The notes below the pieces were generated by a model, which was given only the letters and a program-made list of their open reading frames with translations, made no database searches and was not told the DNA's origin. A program made the translations under genes and the position numbers. From assembly GCF_051842935.1 (NCBI RefSeq), contig NZ_JBPXRR010000001.1, forward strand, positions 434,001 to 498,000: 64,000 nucleotides of DNA, read 5' to 3'. The DNA is from Pseudalkalibacillus sp051842935. Its GTDB lineage: Bacteria > Bacillota > Bacilli > Bacillales > Fictibacillaceae. Shown here piece after piece: positions 53,009 to 61,869 of this stretch (its first letter is position 1; each line of letters begins with the position of its first letter).

Positions 53009-54805
53009 ATGAAGAGAATCCTGCAGCTTATTCTCATTTTGATCGTGTTGTCTTCAGGGTTCGCTATTCAGCAGGTCGCGGAAGCTGAAACGAACTCGAA
53101 TATCGGTAAGTTCGAATACGAAGGAAATTCCTTGAAACCGACTGATTCAACAGGATATCCACCTGAAGAGAAGAAAGACCCCAACCCAGTAGACTGGGTA
53201 TTGAACAAACTAGGTATTCCAGATGTCGATCTACCTGAACCTATTAAAAAAGCGGTGGGCGATACCTTCGAATGGACGAAGGAAAAAGTCACAGACGCTT
53301 ATGAATGGACGAAAGGTAAAGTACAGGATGGCATGGAAGCCGCAAATGAATGGTGGGGTGAACAGAACAAGTTCACGAAATCCTTGATCATTCTCGGTGG
53401 AGGCGCAGTCATCTTAGCTGGAGCGGTCGTTCTTACACCATTAGCAGGTACAGCTGCACTCGTAATGGGTGCTGGAGGCGCATTGAGTTACGGATTATAC
53501 GCAGCATCGACAGACAATGTCAGTTTCTGGGGCGGAATGGCGTTCATGGGACTCGGAATGGTTCCTGGTGGAGCAGGTTGGCTTGCGAGAGGAACAACTG
53601 CTGCCGCATGGGGGGCAAGAGGTGCGTCCGTTGCTGGATCTGGTTTACGCTTTGTCGGCGGATTGATTGGCCGAACCGGAATGATTGGAGGCGGAATATC
53701 CGCTGGCTTTGCAGGCGGTACACATCTGTACAACCACTTCGTCCATGGACAGCCGCTTGATGCAGGAGCAATGGTACAGGACATGGTAGTCTGGGGAGCG
53801 GCAGGAACGATTGCCGGACCACTCGGACGCGGAGCGATGAAAGGTGCCAGCGCATTACTCCGATCTAGAGTTGCTGGAATGTCGGTAGGAAGCGGAGTTG
53901 CCGGTGGATCGGAATATAGCTTAGGCAACATCTTTAAAGGAAAAGCGCCGAACCTCAAGACAGCAGCGACAGTGACGGTGATTGCAGCAACCATCCCACT
54001 TGCCGTTATGGGTGCGACACATGCGGTTCCCTTAATAAAAGGAAACCCAGCTCAAGTTGCCCTATCGTCAACCCAAGTATCAGACACAACCGTCAGCCAG
54101 GCAGGGAAAACAACAACCAACGTTGTAGATACAAGTGTCAGCCAAAGTGCAACCAAAACCCGAACCATCATCGATGGAAACAACCACATAACGGTTAATC
54201 CAGTGAAGACTAACATAGCAGCTCCGAATGTTGGAGTGAACAAACCTGTTGCTGGGGACAATCTGTCACTAAATCTTAAACAAAATATAAATACTAAAAA
54301 CCAAATAGGCAATTCGAAAATAAAAATCAATGAAGTCAACTATGGTGACCACATTGTAAAACAAGGCAGGAAGAAAGTATTACAGTCCAATATAAGATAT
54401 GTAACCCCAGAAGGATACAAGTATCAAACAGACGAATTAGGTAGAATCAAAAGTGTAGAAGGTACATTGTCATTAGGTAAGGCGAAAAGAAATACCTATG
54501 CACAAAGAACAGTAGGTGGAAATGATCGATTATCCAATGATGATGGAGGTCACTTAGTAGCGAGTATTTTTAAAGGATCTGGTGAGATAGATAACCTGGT
54601 GCCTATGGATGCAAATCTAAATAGGGGAGCATTTAAAACCATAGAGAATGAATGGGCTAAAGCTTTAAATAATGGTGACGAGGTTGAAATAAATGTAAAA
54701 CCAATTTTTAAAGGTGATTCATTAAGACCTGAGGCATTTAGTATTAACTATTCAATTAATGATATTAAAGTAAGCAAATTTCTAAAAAATTCAAGCAAGG
54801 AGTGA
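53009..54805 (+). CDS. Sec-exported polymorphic toxin with DNA/RNA non-specific endonuclease tip
   Basis: A 598-residue protein. It has a signal peptide (MKRILQLILILIVLSSGFA), a short linker, and helices with EWTKEKV and EWTKGKV repeats. A Gly/Ala-rich membrane-spanning middle follows (about 125-350), then a Ser/Thr-rich linker and a C-terminal nuclease. The tip carries the DGGH motif (NDDGGHLVAS, about 510-520) and NLVPMDANLNRGAF, typical of bacterial DNA/RNA non-specific endonuclease toxins. There is no LXG or WXG domain. Base composition shifts from host-like to AT-rich near 54250, so the toxin tip looks recently swapped. Immunity genes follow immediately. An in-frame GTG at 52991 is an alternative start. 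Confidence 0.82.
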   Translation: MKRILQLILILIVLSSGFAIQQVAEAETNSNIGKFEYEGNSLKPTDSTGYPPEEKKDPNPVDWVLNKLGIPDVDLPEPIKKAVGDTFEWTKEKVTDAYEWTKGKVQDGMEAANEWWGEQNKFTKSLIILGGGAVILAGAVVLTPLAGTAALVMGAGGALSYGLYAASTDNVSFWGGMAFMGLGMVPGGAGWLARGTTAAAWGARGASVAGSGLRFVGGLIGRTGMIGGGISAGFAGGTHLYNHFVHGQPLDAGAMVQDMVVWGAAGTIAGPLGRGAMKGASALLRSRVAGMSVGSGVAGGSEYSLGNIFKGKAPNLKTAATVTVIAATIPLAVMGATHAVPLIKGNPAQVALSSTQVSDTTVSQAGKTTTNVVDTSVSQSATKTRTIIDGNNHITVNPVKTNIAAPNVGVNKPVAGDNLSLNLKQNINTKNQIGNSKIKINEVNYGDHIVKQGRKKVLQSNIRYVTPEGYKYQTDELGRIKSVEGTLSLGKAKRNTYAQRTVGGNDRLSNDDGGHLVASIFKGSGEIDNLVPMDANLNRGAFKTIENEWAKALNNGDEVEINVKPIFKGDSLRPEAFSINYSINDIKVSKFLKNSSKE

Positions 54806-54810
54806 CTAGG

Positions 54811-55281
54811 ATGCAAACAAAGGAAATGGAGCAAATCTACCAACTAATAGTCGATAATATTTTAGAAATTATTCCGGAAGATTGGCAACATATTTTATTG
54901 CATGGACAAATTGATGAAGACCATGGACAGATATTCTTTTACTACATGCCAGAAGATCGGGAAGAATATATTTATAGTTTAGATATAAAGGATAAGTTCA
55001 ACATAGATGAGAGTTTTTTTGAGTTAAAAAGCTATGAAATATATGAGAGTTTCAACAAACTCCAAGATGAATTTAAAAATAATGCCCAAGAGTTATGGAC
55101 ACATGTAACGTTTGTTCTGAAGAATGATGGTACTTTTAAAATAGATTATGAATATAGGAATAATTCTAGAGGTCCATATGAAAATAAAGTTATTTTTGAT
55201 TATTTGAATTTCAAAATAATACCACAAGGAAACTGGGAAAGTGAAATAATTGCATCGTATTTAGAAGAACAAAAGGATTAG
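54811..55281 (+). CDS. YezG family immunity protein
   Basis: A 156-residue acidic cytoplasmic protein. The pattern IYQLIVDNILEIIPEDWQ, FFYYMPEDREEYIY and LWTHVTFVLKNDGTFKIDYEY matches the YezG/YobK antitoxin group that neutralises DNA/RNA non-specific nuclease toxins in Bacillus. AAGGAG lies eight bases before the ATG at 54811. It comes right after the toxin, which fits an immunity role. Confidence 0.88.
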   Translation: MQTKEMEQIYQLIVDNILEIIPEDWQHILLHGQIDEDHGQIFFYYMPEDREEYIYSLDIKDKFNIDESFFELKSYEIYESFNKLQDEFKNNAQELWTHVTFVLKNDGTFKIDYEYRNNSRGPYENKVIFDYLNFKIIPQGNWESEIIASYLEEQKD

Positions 55282-55299
55282 TCATATTAAGGTGGTTAT

Positions 55300-55665
55300 A
55301 TGAACGCTCGCCAAAACTTTTGGATTGAAGGCCAAAGAGCATCTTGGACATATAGAGATCAAACCCTTCATGTTCAACTAAACGATTTGAAACAGGGAAT
55401 ATTAGATTTACGTAACAATACGGTTTTGCTTCTAACTGGTCCTGATGCTTTTCCGAATAAGTTAATCGGTTTTACTTTAGAAGGAGTTCGAAAATTTGAA
55501 GTTGAACCGCCCAGCGTCTATGTATACTCGTATCTCACTAATCACAAAGTTTATGGTGCTGCTGTAGTATGTCTGGATACCAGGACAACAAAAGGTTGGA
55601 GTGATTGGTATTTTTCTGTTAATACAATAAATGGTGAATTGACCAGGGAAGGAAAGGCTTATTAG
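55300..55665 (+). CDS. Unknown protein in the toxin-immunity cluster
   Basis: A 121-residue protein rich in beta-strand-like segments (SVYVYSYLTNHKVYGAAVV; WSDWYFSVNTINGELT). No family recognised. It lies between two likely immunity genes and shares their AT-rich composition, so it may be another immunity protein. GGTGGTT precedes the ATG. Confidence 0.6.
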   Translation: MNARQNFWIEGQRASWTYRDQTLHVQLNDLKQGILDLRNNTVLLLTGPDAFPNKLIGFTLEGVRKFEVEPPSVYVYSYLTNHKVYGAAVVCLDTRTTKGWSDWYFSVNTINGELTREGKAY

Positions 55666-55944
55666 GTGTATGATGAAAATAAAACTGAACTAGTCATTCA
55701 ATTAAACATTGTCAAAAGATTAATTGAAGAAAAATATAGTGAGATACAGAGAAAAGGTGTATTAGATTTAATATATAAACGATATTCAATTGCTATAGAA
55801 TTACTGGAATGTAGGGAATTTGACAGAAATAAACTATTTATAACAGGTGGAGTAAGGGCATATCTTGATGGTTATAGTGACTATGATAATCCCTTGCTTA
55901 AGGAGATGCATAGAGCTGAGGAATTACTTGAAAGTATAAACTAA
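55666..55944 (+). CDS. Small immunity-like protein
   Basis: A 92-residue helical, acidic protein starting at GTG right after the preceding stop (TAGGTG). The segment FITGGVRAYLDGYSDYDNPLLKEMHRAEELL resembles small immunity proteins of contact-toxin clusters, given here only as its ends and Tyr-Asp-rich middle. Co-translated with its neighbour. Confidence 0.6.
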   Translation: MYDENKTELVIQLNIVKRLIEEKYSEIQRKGVLDLIYKRYSIAIELLECREFDRNKLFITGGVRAYLDGYSDYDNPLLKEMHRAEELLESIN

Positions 55945-55958
55945 AATGAACCGATTTG

Positions 55959-55988
55959 AAGCAGGTGAATCCCACCCTGCTTTTTTTC
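55959..55988 (+). terminator. Terminator after the immunity cluster
   Basis: AGCAGG with TG pairs with CACCCTGCT across a short loop and a one-base bulge, followed by seven T. Confidence 0.8.
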
Positions 55989-56052
55989 ATGGAAGGAAAA
56001 TGGAAAAGTAGTATAGAAAAGAAGAGGGACTAGGACTTTTAGGGGGTATATT

Positions 56053-56166
56053 GTGATTTCGAATAAACAACTAGTTGTCGCTATTCTTACTTTAGTATTG
56101 GTTTTCATATTTTATCTGTACACGGCAGGGGATCAAAGTTTACTACCCTATGTCTTGAAACAGTGA
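56053..56166 (+). CDS. 37-residue single-helix membrane peptide
   Basis: GTG start at 56053 after AGGGGGTATATT. One hydrophobic helix (VAILTLVLVFIFYLY) and a short tail ending YVLKQ. Size and site support a real small gene; function unknown. Confidence 0.5.
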   Translation: MISNKQLVVAILTLVLVFIFYLYTAGDQSLLPYVLKQ

Positions 56167-56235
56167 TGAAACCTTTCTGGATAAGCATGCGTAAATAAGT
56201 TGACATCAGATAAAGAGAAGAAAGTAGTGTGGAAT

Positions 56236-56787
56236 ATGAGTCATGAAAGGATCAGTAAGCTTCGTAAGTTTCAAATTCTCTGGATGAATGTCTTCATGGT
56301 GGTATGTTTCACCTTTATGAGTTTAGTCTCAGTTGCCGGGATTACCATGAGGACATTTTGGATTGCTCTTTCAGTACTACTATTTGTTCAAGCTTATGTA
56401 GCGATTGTAAAAGGTAAACCCATCATGTTGTTTTTATCAAGGAAACTGGCAGAGCTCCACGAGCATGAGAAACTAATGATGGGGAACGAGTGGGAAAAGC
56501 AGAAGAAGGTATCAGCGGGAGGTCAAGCCTTTGTAGGGGTCATTGCGCTATTCAATGCTTGGATGATGGGCGATGAACCTTTCGTATTTACCGCCTTTCC
56601 GGATTTGTTCTTTATCTTGATTGTCCTGATGGTGTTTATGAACATTACTGTGTATGTACAGAGCAGGAAGGTCGACCGTGGTACCGTTAAGAAAGGGTAT
56701 ACCCTGAAGATGTTAGTAGTCAGTTTCATCATAGGGCTAGTATTCTTCGGTGTTGTGAATTTTGCTCTATTGACGTTAATTAGCTGA
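56236..56787 (+). CDS. Four-helix membrane protein, unknown
   Basis: About 183 residues with two hydrophobic helices near the start, two in the middle and one or two at the end. There is a His/Glu-rich loop (AELHEHEKLMM). The start is uncertain: ATG 56236, GTG 56227 and TTG 56200 all lack a strong ribosome binding site. No family recognised. Confidence 0.65.
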   Translation: MSHERISKLRKFQILWMNVFMVVCFTFMSLVSVAGITMRTFWIALSVLLFVQAYVAIVKGKPIMLFLSRKLAELHEHEKLMMGNEWEKQKKVSAGGQAFVGVIALFNAWMMGDEPFVFTAFPDLFFILIVLMVFMNITVYVQSRKVDRGTVKKGYTLKMLVVSFIIGLVFFGVVNFALLTLIS

Positions 56788-56831
56788 AGCAAAGGCTGGT
56801 CGAGATATCTCGATCAGCCTTCCCTATTTCT

Positions 56832-57323
56832 TTACTTTTTCACTGGGATGCGGATTGTGAATTCGGGGTTTTCGTCATATGGATCTTGGCTCATTGGATA
56901 GCGCTCATAATGGGTCAAGCCGTCTGCGTTGTCCTCTTGATATCCTTCACTTTTAATCCATACATAGATGTTGTCATAGGAGTGTTTGACGCTTTGTCCT
57001 TTGTTGTGTTCTGTCTGGGCGTATGTAAGTTCAGGGACGGATACCGGTACCATTCCATCTGGTAACTCCTCGACTTTGTCCACTTCGACTGCAGCATAAT
57101 GCGTGAAACCTGTTCCACCGAGTGATGCATGGTAAGACAATCCGAGTAATACATCCGAATCAGCTACATGAGGAATTTCGGCTAGACGCTGATGCATTTC
57201 CTCTTGGATTTTGCGGATGGCACCACCGAACGCTTCTTCAAACGTACCTTCCCACTTCAAACCGACTGCTTGGAAACCTTTTTGGCTGACGACTTTCACT
57301 TCATTTTTCTGTCCGACAGACAT
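56832..57323 (-). CDS. GyrI-like / AraC effector-binding domain protein
   Basis: A 163-residue stand-alone ligand-binding domain of the GyrI-like type. Landmarks are FQAVGLKWEGTFEEAF at the start, THYAAVEVD in the middle, and the C-terminal acidic segment ERYPMSQDPYDENPEF. Relatives bind small hydrophobic molecules or gyrase; the ligand is unknown. The start at 57323 is eight bases after AGGAG. It is divergent from fabI. Confidence 0.8.
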   Translation of the reverse strand: MSVGQKNEVKVVSQKGFQAVGLKWEGTFEEAFGGAIRKIQEEMHQRLAEIPHVADSDVLLGLSYHASLGGTGFTHYAAVEVDKVEELPDGMVPVSVPELTYAQTEHNKGQSVKHSYDNIYVWIKSEGYQEDNADGLTHYERYPMSQDPYDENPEFTIRIPVKK

Positions 57324-57377
57324 TGGACACGCTCCTCTCCATATTTTCATCTCTTCCATTATACATCTTTTTACAGT

Positions 57378-57440
57378 TTGACAGGGTTTGAATTGTGCTA
57401 TAATGAGTGTTGGCAACAGGTGTTAATACCAGGTATAACA
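57378..57440 (+). promoter_or_regulatory. fabI promoter with FapR-like operator
   Basis: TTGACA (57378-57383) and an extended -10, TGCTATAAT (ending 57404), are spaced 15 bases apart. Downstream lies the palindrome TGTTAATACCAGGTATAACA (57421-57440), which closely matches the FapR operator found at fatty-acid genes in Bacillus. Confidence 0.75.
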
Positions 57441-57453
57441 ACGGAGGTCTACA

Positions 57454-58233
57454 ATGGAAGATTTATTGAAACTGAAAGACAAAAATATCGTCATCATGGG
57501 TGTCGCGAATAAGCGAAGTCTCGCTTGGGGCGTAGCAAAATCCCTCTATCAAGCGGGAGCGAACCTCATTTTTACGTACAGAAAAGAACGCTCACTTGGA
57601 AAATTGGAGCAACTGCTTGAAGAGCATGGATTCGAATCGAAGCTAACCATCCAATGTGATGTGAATGAAGATGCTAGCATTAAGGAAGCTTTTGCGGAGA
57701 TTGGTGAAAAAGTCGGGACCATCCACGGTGTCGTGCATTCCATCGCATTCGCACATGCAGATGACCTTAAGGACAAGTTCGTCAATACATCCCGTGAAGG
57801 CTATGCGTTCGCGCAAGATACAAGCGCATATTCCCTCGTAGCGGTGGCTCGTGAGGCGAGCAAGCTCATGACAGAAGGCGGATCGATTGTTGCGATGAGT
57901 TACCTTGGGGCAGAGCGTGTCGTAGACGGCTACAATGTGATGGGTGTAGCGAAGGCTTCACTCGAAGCGACGGTTCGTTACCTTGCATCTGATTTGGGGA
58001 AAGAGAATATCCGTGTAAACGCGATTTCGGCTGGGGCGGTTCGTACACTTGCGGCAAAAGGTGTACCTTCGTTCAATCAGATTCTTCATAAAATCGAAGA
58101 AACGGCACCACTGCGCAGAAATGTGACACAAGAAGAAGTCGGTGACATGACACTCGCGATCCTCAGTAACCTCTCAAGAGGCGTTACAGGCGAGATCGTT
58201 TACGTCGATTCCGGCTACAACATTATGGGATAA
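57454..58233 (+). CDS. fabI: Enoyl-[acyl-carrier-protein] reductase FabI
   Basis: NAD(P)H-dependent last step of fatty-acid elongation, 259 residues. The short-chain dehydrogenase layout of FabI is clear: GVANKRSLAWGVAKSL near 16-31, SIAFA, the catalytic Tyr-x6-Lys in YNVMGVAK, and the substrate loop ISAGAVRTLAAKGV. It is the target of triclosan-type inhibitors. CGGAGG precedes the ATG, and a FapR-like operator sits just upstream, so repression is probably relieved by malonyl-CoA. Confidence 0.96.
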   Translation: MEDLLKLKDKNIVIMGVANKRSLAWGVAKSLYQAGANLIFTYRKERSLGKLEQLLEEHGFESKLTIQCDVNEDASIKEAFAEIGEKVGTIHGVVHSIAFAHADDLKDKFVNTSREGYAFAQDTSAYSLVAVAREASKLMTEGGSIVAMSYLGAERVVDGYNVMGVAKASLEATVRYLASDLGKENIRVNAISAGAVRTLAAKGVPSFNQILHKIEETAPLRRNVTQEEVGDMTLAILSNLSRGVTGEIVYVDSGYNIMG

Positions 58234-58247
58234 CCCAAAATAAACAG

Positions 58248-58282
58248 AACAGTAATTCCAGATAGGGGATTACTGTTTTTTT
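58248..58282 (+). terminator. Terminator after fabI
   Basis: AACAGTAAT (58248-58256) with CC pairs with GGATTACTGTT (58267-58277), followed by seven T. Confidence 0.88.
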
Positions 58283-58387
58283 ACATAAATGGTTATCCAA
58301 TTTATGTTACTGAAAGATATTTCTGGTATAATCCTTTTTATATATTAAACTAGCCTTTCGGTAAATTTACGGATAGAGGAGATTAAA

Positions 58388-60838
58388 ATGGGGGAAATGG
58401 ACGCGCAGTATCATGTTGGACTCGTCCTTTTATCAATAGCGGTTGCGGTATTATCGTCGTATATCTCTCTTGAAATAGCTGCTCGCTTGAATAACTTGAA
58501 GGGAAAAAGTCGGTTGACGTGGTTGGCGATGGGCAGCCTTAGTCTTGGTGGAGGCATTTGGTCAATGCACTTCGTTGCTATGCTTGCCTATGATATGGGG
58601 ATGAATGTAACCTACGAGCCGGTTTTACTGACCATCAGTATCCTATTTTCAATCGTCTCAAGTGGAATTGCATTCTATTTAATCAAAAAATCAGGTTCCC
58701 GTCTAACGCAAATTGCATCCTCGATTTTGATCGGAACAGGTATTGTCCTGATGCATTACGTGGGAATGGAAGCGATGCAAATGCAGGCTGTCATCCAATA
58801 TGATATGTGGATCGTTGCGCTTTCCGTAGTGATTGCGATGGTGGCATCATTTGTAGCACTGAATTTGTTTCGGACAAGTTCAACTGCAAAGAATCGGAAG
58901 AGATGGATTACGCTTAGTTCACTCGTCATGGGGGCAGCGATCTCTGGTATGCATTACACAGGAATGGCGTCAGCTACGTTCATTCATGATTCGAGTGTAA
59001 AAATGCCTCAGGATGATCTGACCAGTCAAGTCGGCCCGACAGTCCTTGGTTTTTTGGTAGCGATCGGAATTTTGATGATCATTGGATTCACCATTGTCTT
59101 ATTGCGATATAAAGCAAAAATCGAAGACAGCGATCACCGTCTTGAAGTCATCGACAGGATGTATCATTCGATTATTCAATCTGCTAATGATGCCATCATC
59201 ACGTCGGATCATAAAGGTGTGATCCTGTCCTGGAATGAAGCTGCTGGCAAGATTTTTGGCTATACTTCAACTGAAATGATTGGGAAACCACTACATACAA
59301 TTGTTCCTCATGATTTTCGTCAAGCGCACATAGATGGCATGGAAAGATATAATCAAACGAATCAGAAGAAGGTAATCGGTCAAACCGTTGAACTGACGGG
59401 GCTAAATAAATCAGGAAAAGAATTTCCGATTGAATTGTCATTATCAACGACGCAAGATGGCGAAAACAGCTATTTTACCGGGATCATCCGGAATATTACA
59501 GAGCGTGTGGAAAGTCAGAAACGAATTAAAGAATTGGTCTATCGAGATGAGTTGACGAACTTACCAAATCGAAGAATGTTGAAGGAGCATCTGACCTCCT
59601 ATATTGAACAAGCGAAGTTGGATGGACATATGATTGCGGTCTTGTTCCTCGATTTGGATCGGTTCAAGCAGATCAATGATGTGTATGGCCACAGTATAGG
59701 GGACGTATTGTTAAAGGAAATTGCAGTACGGATACAGAGATGTCTCTCCACAAAAGATTTGCTGGCCAGGCAAAGCGGTGATGAGTTTGTGGTCGTTTTA
59801 CCTCAAACGAGCCATTACCAGGCTGGTTACGTTGCCAGACAGATCATCAATAACATTTCTACACCTGTTGTGATTGATGATTTAGAGCTCTATACCTCGA
59901 CTTCTATCGGGATCAGTCTTTATCCGGAAGATGGAGAAACGGCTAGCACCTTGCTAAAGCATGCCGATACCGCCATGTACGAAGCGAAGAAAGAAGGCGG
60001 GAACCAGTATTACTATTTTACAAATGAGATCAATGAAATCATTTCAAGGAAAATGGTGTTGGAGACAGGTCTTCGAAAAGCACTGGAGCGTGAAGAATTA
60101 GAGGTCTATTATCAACCACAAGTGGAGGTTAAGACGGATAAGATTGTCGGGTTTGAAGCGCTGATCCGTTGGAATCATCCAGAGCTGGGGACCGTTTCCC
60201 CTGCTGATTTCATTCCATTAGCTGAAGAAACGAACTTGATCATTCCGATGGGTGAATGGATATTGAGAGAATCTTGCAGAGAATTCAAAGAATGGTTGAA
60301 AGTGAAACCTGACTTGAAACATGTTTCCGTGAATATATCGGCCTTGCAATTCCGCCAGCCGAACTTCCCGGAAATTGTAGCGGATATTTTGGCTGAAACA
60401 GAGTTGATGCCACAGAATCTTGAACTTGAGTTAACAGAAACCATTGTCCAGGATCCTAAGCGAGCGATTCCAATCATGAAACAATTGAAAGCTATGGGTG
60501 TGAAGCTTTCCTTGGATGATTTCGGAACAGGGTACTCCTCGTTCAGTTACCTGAAGGATTTTCCGTTGGATACTTTGAAGATCGACAAATCCTTTACGAA
60601 AGAAATTCATTTAAGTGCGAAGGATAAAGCCGTTGTCGAAACAATCGTACATATGGCAAAAAGACTCGGACTGAATGTCATTGCGGAAGGTATTGAAACG
60701 ACGGATCAATTAGCAAGTATCCTAGAAAGTAACTGTAATGAATTCCAGGGTTATTTATGTAGTCCGCCTTTACCCTACACGCAAATTACAGACAAATTCA
60801 TTACGCCAAAAATATTCGAACCGACTTCGAAAGTGTAA
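58388..60838 (+). CDS. MHYT-PAS-GGDEF-EAL cyclic-di-GMP protein
   Basis: Membrane protein of 816 residues, in the same domain order as Bacillus subtilis DgcW (YkoW). Seven helices carry three MHYT-type motifs (SMHFVAM, LMHYVGM, GMHYTGM), thought to bind copper and sense gases. A PAS domain (about 245-370) follows. The GGDEF domain has SGDEF (about 463-467) at the signature position, a Gly to Ser change, while its LFLDLDRFKQIND is intact. The EAL domain (EALIRWNHP, about 590) keeps the DDFGTGYSS metal loop. It may make, degrade or do both to c-di-GMP. GAGGAG precedes the ATG. Confidence 0.93.
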   Translation: MGEMDAQYHVGLVLLSIAVAVLSSYISLEIAARLNNLKGKSRLTWLAMGSLSLGGGIWSMHFVAMLAYDMGMNVTYEPVLLTISILFSIVSSGIAFYLIKKSGSRLTQIASSILIGTGIVLMHYVGMEAMQMQAVIQYDMWIVALSVVIAMVASFVALNLFRTSSTAKNRKRWITLSSLVMGAAISGMHYTGMASATFIHDSSVKMPQDDLTSQVGPTVLGFLVAIGILMIIGFTIVLLRYKAKIEDSDHRLEVIDRMYHSIIQSANDAIITSDHKGVILSWNEAAGKIFGYTSTEMIGKPLHTIVPHDFRQAHIDGMERYNQTNQKKVIGQTVELTGLNKSGKEFPIELSLSTTQDGENSYFTGIIRNITERVESQKRIKELVYRDELTNLPNRRMLKEHLTSYIEQAKLDGHMIAVLFLDLDRFKQINDVYGHSIGDVLLKEIAVRIQRCLSTKDLLARQSGDEFVVVLPQTSHYQAGYVARQIINNISTPVVIDDLELYTSTSIGISLYPEDGETASTLLKHADTAMYEAKKEGGNQYYYFTNEINEIISRKMVLETGLRKALEREELEVYYQPQVEVKTDKIVGFEALIRWNHPELGTVSPADFIPLAEETNLIIPMGEWILRESCREFKEWLKVKPDLKHVSVNISALQFRQPNFPEIVADILAETELMPQNLELELTETIVQDPKRAIPIMKQLKAMGVKLSLDDFGTGYSSFSYLKDFPLDTLKIDKSFTKEIHLSAKDKAVVETIVHMAKRLGLNVIAEGIETTDQLASILESNCNEFQGYLCSPPLPYTQITDKFITPKIFEPTSKV

Positions 60839-60851
60839 GAAAAGTTCTTTA

Positions 60852-60886
60852 AAGTGCTCATCTAAAAAAGGTGAGCGCTTTTTTAC
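60852..60886 (+). terminator. Terminator after the c-di-GMP gene
   Basis: AAAGTGCTCATC (60852-60863) pairs with GGTGAGCGCTTT (60871-60882) with one mismatch, in a T run. Confidence 0.85.
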
Positions 60887-60920
60887 ATGCATTGAAGTAT
60901 ACTTGCTATAGGTGATTAGA

Positions 60921-61271
60921 GTGAACAACTTGGAATTGTTACAAAGAATCCTGTTTAAAGTCTGGTCAAAAGAATCAAGTTCGAAATGGATGTTCAAAAA
61001 CCCTGCAAGAGGCCAGTGTGGTGTGACGACACTCGTCGTCCAGGATTTGTTAGGTGGAGAAATACTGAAAACGGAAATGCTTCAAGGGTCCCACTACTAC
61101 AATAGAATTGATGGGGTTCGGTATGATTTGACTGTGTCTCAGTTTAACGAGCCTATCGAGTATATGGATCTCTTGTCTAATCGTGTGGAAGCTTTTTCTG
61201 ATACAAATGAAGCACAATATATGTACTTGAAACAAGCTGTACATAAAGCATGGGGAAGGAAGAGCGTATGA
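60921..61271 (+). CDS. YunG family protein
   Basis: A 116-residue protein with the YunG core GQCGVTTLVVQDLLGG, GSHYYNRIDGVRYDLT and QFNEP. The Gly-Gln-Cys-Gly motif and later His are compatible with a papain-like cysteine peptidase site, but the activity is not proven. The GTG at 60921 follows AGGTG by eight bases; GTG at 60912 lies over that site. Its stop overlaps the next gene's ATG. Confidence 0.85.
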   Translation: MNNLELLQRILFKVWSKESSSKWMFKNPARGQCGVTTLVVQDLLGGEILKTEMLQGSHYYNRIDGVRYDLTVSQFNEPIEYMDLLSNRVEAFSDTNEAQYMYLKQAVHKAWGRKSV

Positions 61272-61765
61272 TCACTTTTGAGGAAATTTCTACAGTTGAC
61301 GAACACCTTGAAGAGCTTTCAACTTTATTGACGCAAGTCGTAGAGAACGGAGCATCGATTGGGTTTTTGCCTCCCGTCGATGGTTTGATCATGCAGAGTT
61401 ATTGGTCATCGGTGGTAAGCCCGGAGATCATAATAATTGTTGCAAAATTTGAAGGACGGATTGTGGGAAGTGTTCAAGTCCATCTGTGTACGAAGCAAAA
61501 TGGTGGACACCGTGCGGAAATCGCAAAACTGATGACTCATCCTGATTATCGACGGAAGGGAATCGGTCGATTATTAATGGAAGCAGCAGAAAAACGCGCG
61601 ACAAGTGAAGGGCGTACGTTATTTATACTAGACACAAGAGAAGGAGATCCTTCCAACCTACTTTATTCATCTCTTGGATATGTGGAAGCGGGAAGAATAC
61701 CGGATTATGCCATGTCTTTGGATAGCAAGCTAGAAGCGACAGTGATTTATTATAAGAAAATATGA
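61268..61765 (+). CDS. GNAT family N-acetyltransferase
   Basis: Acetyl-CoA-dependent transferase of 165 residues. The CoA loop DYRRKGIGRLLMEAAEKRA follows LMTHP in the standard order, and a YSSLGYVEAGRIPDYA segment follows. The substrate is unknown. It starts within the YunG stop (ATGA overlap), with GGAAGGAAG as ribosome binding site. A short hairpin (TGCATTTCT at 61804-61812, AGAAATGCA at 61820-61828, then ACTTTTT) ends the operon. Confidence 0.9.
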   Translation: MITFEEISTVDEHLEELSTLLTQVVENGASIGFLPPVDGLIMQSYWSSVVSPEIIIIVAKFEGRIVGSVQVHLCTKQNGGHRAEIAKLMTHPDYRRKGIGRLLMEAAEKRATSEGRTLFILDTREGDPSNLLYSSLGYVEAGRIPDYAMSLDSKLEATVIYYKKI

Positions 61766-61803
61766 TGCCTTCTTATATGCATCATCATAAAAGTTCGTGA
61801 TTA

Positions 61804-61834
61804 TGCATTTCTTTAAAGGAGAAATGCACTTTTT
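61804..61834 (+). terminator. Terminator after the acetyltransferase gene
   Basis: TGCATTTCT pairs exactly with AGAAATGCA across an eight-base loop, followed by CTTTTTG. Confidence 0.88.
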
Positions 61835-61869
61835 GTGGAATTAAAAGTTAGCTTAAAGGGGGCGTTGTG

